This document shows, one piece after another, positions 53,571 to 64,000 of a stretch of 64,000 bases of DNA; position 1 is the first letter of the stretch; every line of letters starts with the position of its first letter. This DNA is from Marsupella aquatica. Its lineage: Eukaryota; Marchantiophyta. The stretch is taken from contig OZ316899.1 in assembly GCA_973895155.1 (NCBI GenBank), forward strand, positions 1,612,001 to 1,676,000. The letters are read 5' to 3'. Below the pieces are notes generated by a model. The model was not told the origin of the DNA. It was given only the letters and a program-made list of their open reading frames with translations, and did not search any database. Made by a program: the position numbers and the translations under genes.

Positions 53571-56487
53571 TGTCAAGGAGCTTAAGCGGCTTTCCTCCCC
53601 AAAAGACTACCAATACCTGCTCCATATCATACCAGGGTCACAAAGGATTGACAAAACTTCTGAAATGTGCCTACAATGTCTAATCACTCCATACATAAGT
53701 AGTTTCAACTCTCCACTTCTAGAGAGGTAGTCCCCTTGACTACTTTTATACTCACACCCTTCCCCTCTCCTCTACTCCAAGGATCAGCAAGGGGGATCTC
53801 CGCTCCAAGCTGTCACCTTAGAGTAGATTCTCACATAAACACCCAAGAACCCAAAGTACTTTCCTCTTCAAGCTTAAGTCTCCTCAAGACCCTCAAAGTA
53901 GTGTTACTCCTCAACTTTGCCCCCTGGCCTTGGTTTGGGTCCACACATCCCCTTTGAGCTCTAGAGAAGGCTCCTCTATCTAAGGACTCTTCCTCTTGTA
54001 CTTACGTTTTGTTAACACCACACACCAAATAAAGTACTTTCCACCCTCAAGCTATAATCCTCTCTAAGTCTCAAAGTAGTGCTCTACCTTAACCTTGCCT
54101 CCTTGGCCTTGGTTTTGTACTAGCACATCCCCTTCAAGCTTAGACCAAGATTACATCATAGCATGGACTCTTCTCTTGCTCTCATATATTCAAATGCACT
54201 CACACTTAATGGTCACAATGAAGATTGGCAAGTATCCTTTTATTGCATCAACTTTACAACAAAAGGTCACTACACATTCTCCACACTAAGCATGGACTAC
54301 CTCTCCCTTCTCAAGCTTAACCCTACCTTGGCAAGGTAGAGATTCCACTTAAGAGATGAGACTCCCGGTCCCTAACAAATGAAAACTTACTCCTTATATA
54401 CTATTCTCCTTCCAAACCACACCAATCTTGACCTGGGGTCCAACTACTCCTCCCCCAAGTCCTCCTAACACACAAAGTCCAACTCTATAGTTTGTAGCCC
54501 ACCCTACAACCTATTGTTTGGACTCCTTCCAAGCCCTGGAATATGCCACACATGAGTTGCATGATTTGACCTCCAAAACTGCTCCCACTCATGGTCCTCC
54601 TCACCAGCTTCCCAACCCACTTGAAATCTTGTAAAAAGAGTGAGTGAGTCTCGAGTTGTGCCTAGTCAAAGATGGCCTTATTTTACTTGTAACCCCTTTA
54701 CTACCCTAAGTAAACTACCCCCTATACTTACTTTTCTTAACATGATGGCCTTACACCTTTGAACAAAGGTAAGTACCCTTCCCTAGAGCCTAACTAAAGT
54801 AGTATGGGTGCAAGAAAGGTCAGCCCCTAAATCTGGTAGTCATTCCCCTATGCCGACTTTGGTTTGCAAGCTATCGGGACCCCCTCATGGCCTCGGCTAA
54901 AAATATATTTGAGTGATTATTTTTCTGGGTTTCCACCTTCACCAAGGGGTGCCTTACCTTCTCCTAACTCAGCACCAAAAAAATTTGGCCCCAACGGATA
55001 CCCCTAGCCAAAGTTATGCCCATTCTCCCAAGGCCTGTTTTTGGTGTAAAGCGGGTGTAAGCGGCGACCCAATTACACTTACCTTACACGCCCCTTATGG
55101 AGATTCCAGATGTCACCAGGGGAGAGTACTCTCATTATACTCATGTTTCTTATGAAGAATTTGATAAGGACATCAATTTTTGCAGCCATTTTCCTCTCTC
55201 TTGAATTCAATCTGAAAGTGCATTATTCTCTGTTGGATTCGAATGGCAGCAGGTCAATCTACAGCTCAACCAGGTTTGCAACACCCTTCTCAGTCCACCT
55301 CCATAGGCATCCAGCCTTGCAAGTGATTCAAAATTGCAGCAAAATTTTGCAGCAGCCATAGCCCACCAATTTGCAGCTAGCCCTCTTAATTCCTTCCTTG
55401 CAGTTGGTCCATTTGCTACTACATTCAATCAATTTGCTAGCAGCCTAGCTCTATTCTCCAGCAGCCGACCATAGCTCACCCTTCTCAACTTTGTAGCTAG
55501 CAGAGCAGCAACACTATTGAGCTTGCAGCATACTTACTAATCAGCCAACACTCAACATCTCGTGCTTGAAGCTAGCCCTTCTAATTCTGGTGCAGCAGTA
55601 AGTCTGATCAGCTGCCAGCCCTTCAATTTCATAGCCCACCATAGCTCACAGCCAGCCAACTATCTCTTGATCTTCAGCAGCCTATTTCTCCATAGCAAGC
55701 AGCTCTATTCCAATCAGCAACATCGAGGCAGCCAGCCAATTCTGATCAACATCCCATGCCTAAAGCTATAGCAGCTCAATTCAATTTTGTAGCTGCCTCT
55801 TGATCCCACTTCGAAGCAAGCATCTCATGTATTGACCCTTATGGTGTTCCTGACCTCGTGCTTGAGTCACCCCGGCCTCGTGCTTACGTCGTGGTCGCCG
55901 CCGACGCGGTTGACACTTAGAATTGTTTTTGATTTTTTTGTTGGGAAAACAGTATTTCCAGGCCATTTTGGACCGCCCCCAAAAATCACACATGAGTCCA
56001 AAATGACTTCTGAGTATATATACATATTTTCTGGACATAGGCCTATGTCCTGGTTTACTAATATCTAGACAAAACCTTATCACTGATTTTCCAAAATTAG
56101 GTAAAGTGGGTTAATTATTATGTTTTCCAAAATTCTTCTCACCTTTGAGATGCTCCCAAAAAGTAACCAAAGATACCCAACTTCTACCACAAGTTCCCAG
56201 GGATATAGTGGACCATATTTAACCCAGTTCCAAACTTGGAACTCCTAAATTTACTCATCAGCTATTTTTCCCGGGACCCGCTATTTTGTTAATTTAAGTC
56301 GCACCAAAACACAAGGAAACCCTAGGTTGAGACCCCACTTGACATCTAACTTTTTAATGGTGCTCTAGGGACCTCCTAGCATCTATGGGAAAAATCTGAA
56401 CCAAAACTAAGATTTCAAGTGTCGGGTTGTTTCTCCGGCTCAGAATAGTCGCCTAGTCTAAATAAGGACGGAACGTTGTATGCCCCA
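53571..56487. other. No gene recognised
   Basis: About 2.9 kb between D and the LINE. I find no credible ORF, LTR pair or RNA gene. It includes an imperfect tandem duplication near 53860-54150 and a stretch (about 55240-55790) rich in loose GCAGC/CATAGC repeats. Confidence 0.55.
53860..54150 (+). repeat. Imperfect tandem duplication
   Basis: Two segments of about 110 bases, near 53861-53970 and 54030-54140, share blocks such as AAAGTACTTTCC, CTCAAAGTAGTG, CCTTGGCCTTGGTTT or similar, and CACATCCCC. No coding role is visible. Confidence 0.5.
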
Positions 56488-56504
56488 TCATAAAGACCTT
56501 TCTT
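56488..56504 (+). repeat. Left 17-bp duplication flanking the LINE
   Basis: TCATAAAGACCTTTCTT, identical to 63838-63854. Confidence 0.75.
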
Positions 56505-56730
56505 CCTTACAACATTTTGTATATTTTTTAATATATTGGCCACAAAAACCCCATGGCAGAGGAAACACAGAAGACCATAAAAGATTCACCCAATCAGCAA
56601 CCAGCACAGAAAGCCCACACACAGGCCCAGGACAGGTGGCCCAACCCCAAGGCAATTCAAGGTCACACAAATGTCAACAGCCCTCCCGTCAATCAGTCAT
56701 CATATTATAAATCCCTCTATTCCTGATTAT

Positions 56731-59700
56731 CTACCCTGAAGTGATCCACACATCTCTACGCTTCAGCCAAGCAATCCTCTCCCTGTTAATCATTTCTTTT
56801 GCTCTCAGTAATCGTGTTTTCCGGTTACAAGCAGGCAAAGCAGCCGAAACATGGTCTGCCGCCTTAGCCAAAATGAATCGGAAATCAAGTTTCCTGCACC
56901 CAGCTACCTGGAACATGTGCTCATTACGCCCAAGCCACAATGCCCACAACATCTGGTACAACACTACCATCATTACTATCTTGCCATGGTGTCTGCCTAT
57001 CGCAGAGTCCAGCAGCCCAATCAGTCCACCAGCGTATCCCGCAAACATTCCTCCAAAACCCTGTGAGCATAGAGCCCAACACTTCTGTGCATGTGGGCAG
57101 TCCATGAACAGGTGCGCAATGGACTCAGTCCTTCCCGGACAAAGCTTACATTCCCCACTTCCTTTACCAATCTTAACAGCCCGCACCCCAGTGAACAGTC
57201 TCGATGCGATTACCCTCCACAGAAAGGTCTTTGCCCGCAAAGACATGCATGCCCCCCACAGACCGGCCCAGCACCCCTTCCACTCCAGCTCAGACTTGTC
57301 GATGCCCCACGTCCTGTTCAAACTTTGCGCCTCCTCCAAAGCAGGTCTAAGTAGATGGTAGGCTCTCCGGTTGGGTAACTTAAAGCACTTCAAAGGGGCA
57401 GGGTTATCTGCCCAGCACCAGCAACCCGGTCCTGGTTCAAATCCCCAATCACATTGTGCAACTTCATATAAGGCATCCAAGAAGCACCGGCCAAGGGACA
57501 GGTGCTCAGGTGTGACTCCTCTCAAATGTTCCCATCTTCCTTCCATCCTTTTCCAATCCTGGCTGTCCTCCGACCAAAGATCCTGTATACTTCTAATAAC
57601 CAATCTCCCACAGAGCACCGTAGTAGCAGCCTTATCCTCATTGCTCCAAGATTGGAAACCTTTTAGACAGCGGAGTGCATCTCCAACAGACCACCTCCCC
57701 GGTAACCATCTCACAGGGCAAAAGATAAGATTAGATTGCATTCCTCCCAGGCCTTCCAAAGTCCCCCGGTGTAAACCAGTCCATGAAGCGCCCCCGGGTT
57801 GCAGAGCAGCGTCTTGTCCCGAAAAGAGTAATTGTTCCTTCGTAAACCCTTGTAGTTGTGCCACCCTATTAGCTTCAAATTTTCAGCAAATAAGCAGGCC
57901 CATTCAAACTCCGGGGAGTCAAGCGCTCCTGTAAACCATTTAGCTAGCAGCACATCAGAGTGGCACCTGAAGTCCTTGATCCCCAATCCCCCTTCCCCCA
58001 ACGGGCGGGACAATCTGGCCCAAGAAACCAATGGCACCCGGCGACCCCCCTCCGCATTATAACCCATAAGAAATCTCTGCACAATGCCGTCATTTTTCGT
58101 GCCAGCCCAGTGGAAGCTTTAAGAAACATGGAATGATAGATCGGTATGGCCTGTAAAATGTGTCTCACTAGCAGCGATCGTCCTGTGAATGTCAGGAGCT
58201 TGTTTGCCCATGAGGAAAGCCTCAGTCCAATTCTGTCCAGGACAAAACTGTGCAGCTGCTCCATCGATAGATCCACCCCTAAGGGAGCCCCAAGATATTT
58301 CTACAGCTCCCCCCTCCCACTGATCACACATCCCGTGTCCCTGAGCCATCTCGGTACCACCCGCAGCACAATCGGGATAATTATAGATTTCTTCAAGTTG
58401 AGTCGAGCCCCCGTGGCAGGTGTAAACATCCCCAAATCATCCGCAAAAAAACGGTAGCAGATTGTAAGTACCTCAGACACCTGAATCCCTGTCAGCCTAC
58501 CCATTGCTATTTCTGCATCCATGAAATCCATAAGCGGCTACGTAGAAATTACGAATAGAAGCGGTGATAGGGGACATCCCTGTCTGACTCCCCTTTTCAG
58601 TCCTATCTCATTGGACAACATCCCATTTAAATATATCCTTGACGTTGCATTTGACAACAGTGCCCGAACTAGTTTAATAAAATGGCTACCAATGCCAAGT
58701 AGATGCATCGTCTCCCATATGTACTCCTGGTCTACTCTATCAAACGCCTTTTTGAAATCTAGCTTTAGGAATAGCGCCTCCTGCTTCCTATTTTTCAGCC
58801 AATCAAAAGTTAGCCAGGCCAACGAAATATTTTCCAAAATATTTCGCCCGGGGATGAAGCCAGTCTGCTGCGGGCTAATAAGTTGTGGTAGAACCTTAAT
58901 CAGTCGCAGAGCCAATATTTTTGCAATCAGCTTGTAAATGGTGTTCAGCATAGTTAAGGGTCTCCAATCCTTCAACATCCTCTTATCCGGCTTCTTTGGT
59001 ATGAGCTTAATCGACCCCTCCTTAATACCGCATGCCAGCTTCCCAGTCAGCCAAAACTCCTGTATCATGGCGATCAGATCCTCATTCATAAATTCCCAAC
59101 ACGCCTGGTAAACCTCCACCAAAAGTCCATCCGGGCCAGGGGCTTTATCTTTCGGGAGTGCCCAAAGTACTTCTTGGATTTCCTTAGCACTTGGCAGCCC
59201 TTCAAGCCTAGCATTCTCCGCAGTGGATAAAGAGGCCCAAGTGTGCTCCAGCAGTCTACTGTGCTCTCGTAGGATAATTCCCTTCTCATGCGTAGAGGGA
59301 GCCCCGGGGGAATAAAGCTCAAGGCACACCCTCTCAACTTCCCTCATTATCATCCCCGCATCAGTGATCACCGTCCCTCCCTCTAGCGTTAAGCTTTTCA
59401 TAGCCTCCCGTGCACGTTTGGCCTTTACCGTTGCAAAGTAGAATCGGGAGGGCTCCTCACCCTCCCCCAGCCATTTAATTCTTGCTAGTCGTCTTACTCG
59501 ATGTGCCTCCTCTAATTCCACTACATGTAATATGTCTTTCGTTGCAATGTATTCCTGTAATTCACTATCTGAGCTTTCTTCCATTATTGCCACCTTAAGC
59601 AGCCGCAGCTGATTACAAAGAAGCAGCATCTCCACCTCCCGCTCCTTGGGTGATGCCTGTTTTGCCATGTAGGCTCGTCTCAAATTCCTACTAGCCTTGT

Positions 59701-60588
59701 CAAACGCCAATATTGGTTCATCGCCCTCGCCTTTCCCCTCATTCCAAGCCACTTTTAGAGTCTCCACGGTACCTTCCACCAGCACAAGTGCCGGATTAGC
59801 CCTAAAGAGTCTAATCCAAACCCGATTGTTGTCTCCCCCAAGACCCCTCGCCAGTCGCACACCTACCACAATAGGGTCATGGTCCGAAAGGGCTGAACCT
59901 TTGTCATGCTCAAGCTCCAGTAGTTGTTCGATCCACTCCCCATTATCACTGAAATAAAACCTGTCCAGTCAGGATTGTACCATTATCCCGTTTCTATTCC
60001 AACGCCAGGTAAAGCATGCTCCAGTTACTGCCCCCTTCATAAGGATTGCATCCAACAAATTAAATATCACCTTAAAGAATCGCCAAAACTCAGCTTCTCA
60101 GCCCCGGATAAAGGGCGAGCTCCCAGTGGAGTCAACTCGCCTCTTGGTCATATTGAAGTCCCCACAAACAATCCAGTTTGCCTTGGCAACAGTATCTTTA
60201 GTTCATTCCATAGAATTGCTCTCCGTCAAGGAGAATTGGGAGCGTACATGCTCACAATTCCAAAATTGCACTGTTCATACTCCACGAGCGCCCATGCTGT
60301 GCATCCGAGATTGACCACTCCAGATGCTACCACTTTAATGTCAGGGTGTAACATAAGGGAAGTACCTCCCCGTCCCTCCTCCGGTATAGACGTGACACAA
60401 CGATACGAAGGCAGGATTGCTCTCAACGCAATGTCCAGCCTGAACCAATCTACTTTAATTTCTTGCAGTGCTAGAATGTCCAGCCTGTCCTTCCTCGATT
60501 CAATCCAGTTTTTCACCGCAGTCTTTCTGTTGGGCTCACACAGCCCACACACATTCCAGGAGGCAGCCCTGAGCAGCATCCCACCCAT
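56731..60588 (-). pseudogene. LINE ORF2: endonuclease, reverse transcriptase, zf-RVT
   Basis: ATG 60588 begins an EEP endonuclease (SWNVCGL, LALQEIK, then GDFNM near 60165 and SDHDPIV near 59880). RT follows from about 59200: LPKDKAPGPDGL, LIPKKPDKRMLKDWRPLTML, FLKLDFKKAFDRVD and RGVRQGCPLSPLLF. The catalytic motif reads FADD near 58440 and is followed almost at once by LNLKKS, so a segment normally lying between them is missing. A zf-RVT finger (CKLCPGRTESIAHLFMDC) is near 57130-57185. At least five breaks split the frame. This is a dead copy of an element that copies itself at a nicked target. Confidence 0.85.
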
Positions 60589-60620
60589 TTAAGTCGGTCC
60601 CCCCTCAATTCTCTTCGAGC

Positions 60621-62443
60621 TTACAGACGTACCCGCCCTCCCGATGGCATACCCAAATCGGTGCTGCCGCTGCTACGTCTTGGCGTTGCAATATCCATGT
60701 CCCTTGTCTCCTCCATCACTAAGTCCGCCAAGTGGGGAGAAGCCCGCTCCATTTCCCCCCCTTCATCAGTGCCGATTGGAGTAGCAATATCCACCGTTAG
60801 TTGATCCCGCACCGCCCCAAGTGCCCGCAACTTTCCGATCCCTACATCAGGCACAGATGACAATGAGAAAGTGAGGGAGCGTTGCTTTTTAGCCTCTTGA
60901 GGAGCACGATCCTTCTTAGTAATTGGAGGTGTCCTCTTGTCCAGCTTCCTGGCTCTCTCCTTTCCTTTACCAGATACATACTCTTCATATTCTGACATAT
61001 CAGCATCCGTGTCCCCGTGATATGAATAGGCTTCTGGGTCCGCACCATCCCCCTCACTGGGTGATTCAATCAAATCAGTAATTGTAGAGACAGCCATCCT
61101 AGCAGGCGCAAAGCTTTGTACCCCCGCATCAAGCACCCCGGATGGTAGTGTAGTAAGCGCAACCAATTCCGCTGCCCCCCCGTCTCTGCAAGGTGGCAGC
61201 ATCAGCAGGTCGCCTTCTCCCTGGTCTACTCCTTTAGAAATGCTTAATTGCCCGTTCCCAACACTAGTAACCTCTGGCACGGCAGCAGCTTCCTCTCGCA
61301 TCAGTGATTCCACCGCTAGTATATCCGCAGTTACCGTATTATCCTCCCTGGTAGCCACCACCTCCGCACCCAATCTCACCCGAAGATTCATTGCTAGTTG
61401 GCTCCTCAACACCTCCTCCGGGTCTCCTTCTACTGTCTCATCCAACTCCTCCGGGGTGTCATCCGCTGCCTCCCCCTTGTTCTCCTGATCAGCCTCCGCA
61501 ACAACATTCCGACCTTCCCTGCATTCCCGGGCCAAATGCCCTTTCTTATTGCACTTAAAGCAATGGAAAGGAATGTTCTTAAACAGGATGGGTTGCCAGA
61601 TAATTATATCCTCCCTAATTTTGACTCGTGCACTTTGAGGTACTTCACGTTCAGTATCCCAGAGGATACAGGCCCTGTTGTGCGGGTAGGAACTATAATC
61701 ATCGCCTCGGATGTAATGCAACAGCTTTCCCAGTGATTCTGCAATCTTTATCCTGCATCCTTCAAGTACTAGCGCTTGAAAAGGAAGCTCAATCCATACT
61801 GGTAACTTAGTAAATTTTGCAGACCTTATATCAAATGAAGGGTCCCAGGGGAAGGTAAATACTAATTTCCGCTCCATGAACCACGGTGCACACTCTAAAT
61901 CCAAATCCCGATGCTCTACCTTTTCAAATACAATCATATAGAAAATTTTCCCAACGAATTTCACCTACATCACCGGCCAGCCTTGCCTCTCTACCATCCA
62001 GTCTTCCACCCATGCCCGGAATGTTGGCAGCATCGGAGTCCAGTCAGTAAAATAGCACAGCATTGCACAGTTGTACAACTGCCTTACATTGCACGCTGCT
62101 TCCTCAAGACTCCAGTCCACCGTGGTGAATAGCTTAGAGCTCCAATCACCTTTTGTGTTGTCCGCGATCTCCTTTAAAATGTTAATACATTTATCCGAGA
62201 CCCCTTCCCTTTCCCGTCCATCTGCTTTCTCCTGTATTTCACGCTCAGTCGGGGCCCTAATCTCGACCAGTTGAGGTCCAATGGCCTGAGGTCCTGCACC
62301 AGGGGTTCTGGCAGGTTTAGCATCGTGCTCAATAGCCCTACTCTTTGCCGGGCCCGGTGTGATCTCGCTGTCTCTCGCCTTCCTAGGCTCATTCCTGTTC
62401 TCTTGTGGCTCCTTTAAGTCCGATAGGCGCTTGCGCGCCTAAT
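60621..62443 (-). pseudogene. LINE ORF1: DUF4283-like and CCHC zinc knuckle
   Basis: One frame from about 62443 to 60621, with a TAG near 61965 as the only stop I see. No ATG is found at the upstream end. The region around 61965-61600 (APWFMERKLVFTFPWDP, VWIELPFQALVLEGCRIKIAESLGKLL) resembles the DUF4283 domain of plant LINE ORF1. A knuckle, CFKCNKKGHLAREC, follows at about 61525-61565. The C-terminal part is acidic and unstructured. The protein would bind the LINE RNA. ORF2 starts 32 bases downstream. Confidence 0.75.
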
Positions 62444-63837
62444 CCAAATTGGCATACAAGTCAAAGGGTTGTTGGGCCACAAAAAAAGGCCGGCGGCCAG
62501 GAGCATCCCGGGCCCCCCGGGCAAGGTGTGCAATCGAGCTACGTGAGTCCTGCCTGCTATATCTTGCATTATCCTCCCCTATCGACTCCATAATTTAAGC
62601 AGTGATTTCAGATGGTACTTAGAGTAGAGGGTTCCTTCTCACCTCTCAATCCGCCCTTCCTTCCTGGTGTCAGCAAAGTCCCTCCACCCCTGTCCCGTAA
62701 GTTGCTACTTTGTAATCTCCCCATTAGTCAGCCTTTCATTCTTCCCTTCCTCGCGCCAATAGCAGGTCCCCACAGTGAGTGCCTCCTGCCCACCGCTTCT
62801 ACTTCCCCTTTTTTGCCTTGTGGGTCTTCCAATCTGCCCTTTAACTTTTCCTTTCCCAATCTATCCCTGTTACTAAGTCAGATTCATGCCGCTGCGCTTG
62901 GCTTCTAAGGCCCACTGCCCTTGCTCTCCGCTATTTACTTCAGATTTTGATCTCTTACTTTGCCCTGTCTTACCCTGTTGTCAGTGACAATGGTATTACC
63001 GTCAATTCCCTCAGGTCCTCAAAACTAATTCCCCCCAGCTCCCTATACGTGGGTCACCAGTCAGCAATCATGATCTCAGTTGTCAGTCCCGTATCTTGTT
63101 GCGCCTCCGACCTTACAAATGAAGTCAAGATCCAGATCCCGTCACGGCCGTGCTTACCCCTTCCTAGTGTAATTAGGTTCCACGACCCCTAATCCAAATC
63201 ACTTGCTCAGCGATGGCTCTTGACTTCCTCTCTCTTAGTGTACGCAAAATCATAGGGAAAAGAGGCGGAACGAAGCAAAATCTCCATTACTTCCGCCACC
63301 CACCCTAAATCGCCAAAGCAACCCCCTGAAGAAAGGTAAACATCTCCAAATAACGCCCCGCAATTGCCAGCCAACTCTCAATGTGTAGAACCGAACAAAG
63401 TTCAGCAACCTTCCATCCGCCACCTTATACTTCCTCCGCCCTTGGAATAGCGCCGCCCCGCGTCCTTCCTGATCGCTGCTAATCAATCTTACAAGCTGTA
63501 ATCCGAATCCGCTTCCTAATGCCGCACCTCCCTAAGTAAGATTATCTCTTCAAATAGATGTAGTGGGTCATGCGCAAGGCTCCAGCGGTCACATCTACCA
63601 GCAGCACCGACCCTAAACCATGCCAGTCCTTCCTACTTTTTCATTTAGCTTTCTTCTCCAAGCATCCCTTCCATCGCTTCCACCTGCATTCGCAAAAGTT
63701 ACACCCCCCTAAACAGGAGTAAGCATCTTAGCACCCAGTCAACTATCAATCGTAACGCTCATCCACAAGACCAGATTTGAGTACACCCAGTACACCTTCA
63801 GCTCCGTCAGTTTCCCTTCAGTCAACTTTGCGTCCGT
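62444..63837 (-). other. 5' untranslated region of the LINE
   Basis: About 1.4 kb between the start of ORF1 and the 17-bp repeat. No credible ORF. In L1-type elements this region holds the internal promoter; I see no specific motif. Confidence 0.5.
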
Positions 63838-63854
63838 TCATAAAGACCTTTCTT
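63838..63854 (+). repeat. Right 17-bp duplication flanking the LINE
   Basis: TCATAAAGACCTTTCTT, identical to 56488-56504. Confidence 0.75.
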
Positions 63855-64000
63855 ATCCCTTGTCACTTGCTTACAACTCAGTAATCTTCCATTCCACTAT
63901 CTTTCCTATTCTACCTACTTAAGTTCCTAAAACCTAGTTACTCCGATAGCACTTAAAACATCTTTCTTACTATTCCTTGTTCAAAAAGCAAAAAAATGAC

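Larger units (their letters stand above)
56505..63837 (-). mobile_element. L1-type LINE (7.3 kb), decayed
   Basis: Bounded by an identical 17-bp direct repeat, the expected mark of target-primed reverse transcription. On the minus strand it has a long 5' region (63837 to about 62445) with no credible ORF, ORF1 and ORF2. The 3' end has only an A-rich stretch near 56520-56535 (AAAAAATATACAAAA on the minus strand), not a clean poly(A) tail. Confidence 0.85.

Noticed and set aside
53571-56487. Small ORFs between D and the LINE as genes
   Set aside because: All are under about 100 codons, low in complexity, without recognisable motifs, and no better than chance.
62444-63837. Plus-strand ORFs in the LINE 5' region
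   Set aside because: They are short, antisense to the LINE, and show no domain.

Overview
The window looks like eukaryotic nuclear DNA, most likely from a green plant or streptophyte alga. The evidence is GT-AG introns, Ty3/Gypsy polyproteins of the chromodomain-less Athila/Tat (OTA) type, and an L1-type LINE with a DUF4283-like ORF1, CCHC knuckle, EEP endonuclease and zf-RVT domain. A charophyte such as Chara is a guess only. I see no ordinary host gene: almost all of the window is nested mobile elements, named A, B, C, D, E, T and LINE here.

Layout. 1-1177 is the 3' part of a family A LTR, followed by the leader and gag of that copy (A1). 2346-26072 is a minus-strand Ty3/Gypsy element (B): truncated 3' LTR, pol, protease, gag and a full 4.7 kb 5' LTR. 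Its gag is split by an 11.2 kb DNA transposon (T, 9099-20336). 26073-40182 is a second, decayed family A element (A2, plus strand); its gag is split by a 4.5 kb LTR-like insertion (C, 27090-31555, TSD GTTGA). 40183 to about 53570 is a decayed B-related LTR (D, minus strand). D is split by an LTR element lacking reverse transcriptase (E, 41750-50687, TSD CCGT), whose gag is itself split by a solo A LTR (A3, 42709-46725, TSD GGAAG). 56505-63837 is a LINE on the minus strand, flanked by an identical 17-bp repeat. Between D and the LINE I see no gene.

The most unusual part is T. It has near-identical CGACAG termini. Removing it exactly rejoins the B gag in frame, and no target-site duplication is visible. 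It carries a MULE/FAR1-like transposase on the minus strand (zinc-chelating WRKY-GCM1-like region, DDE core, SWIM finger). Divergent from this is a four-exon gene for a protein of about 1220 residues, with a ParB/sulfiredoxin-like domain near the N-terminus and a beta-type DNA N4/N6-methyltransferase-like fold near the C-terminus. A third small gene may lie downstream. Sixteen copies of the interrupted palindrome AGCGCCNGGCGCT, with all four bases seen at the centre, are scattered through T. All sixteen lie in introns, the shared divergent promoter region or other intergenic DNA, and none in a coding exon. This looks like a transposon that captured a prokaryotic-type ParB-methyltransferase module together with a dispersed dimer-type binding or modification site.

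The second theme is the LTRs of families A, B and D. They are very long (3.9-4.7 kb) and carry a TATA box followed by a long ORF, upstream of the primer-binding site and gag. The A, B and D proteins share a recognisable domain (LPW, FGLP and NGF motifs) and a long coiled coil. C has the same layout with different-looking proteins. Most retroelement ORFs are broken, mainly by nonsense codons of the kind C-to-T change would create.
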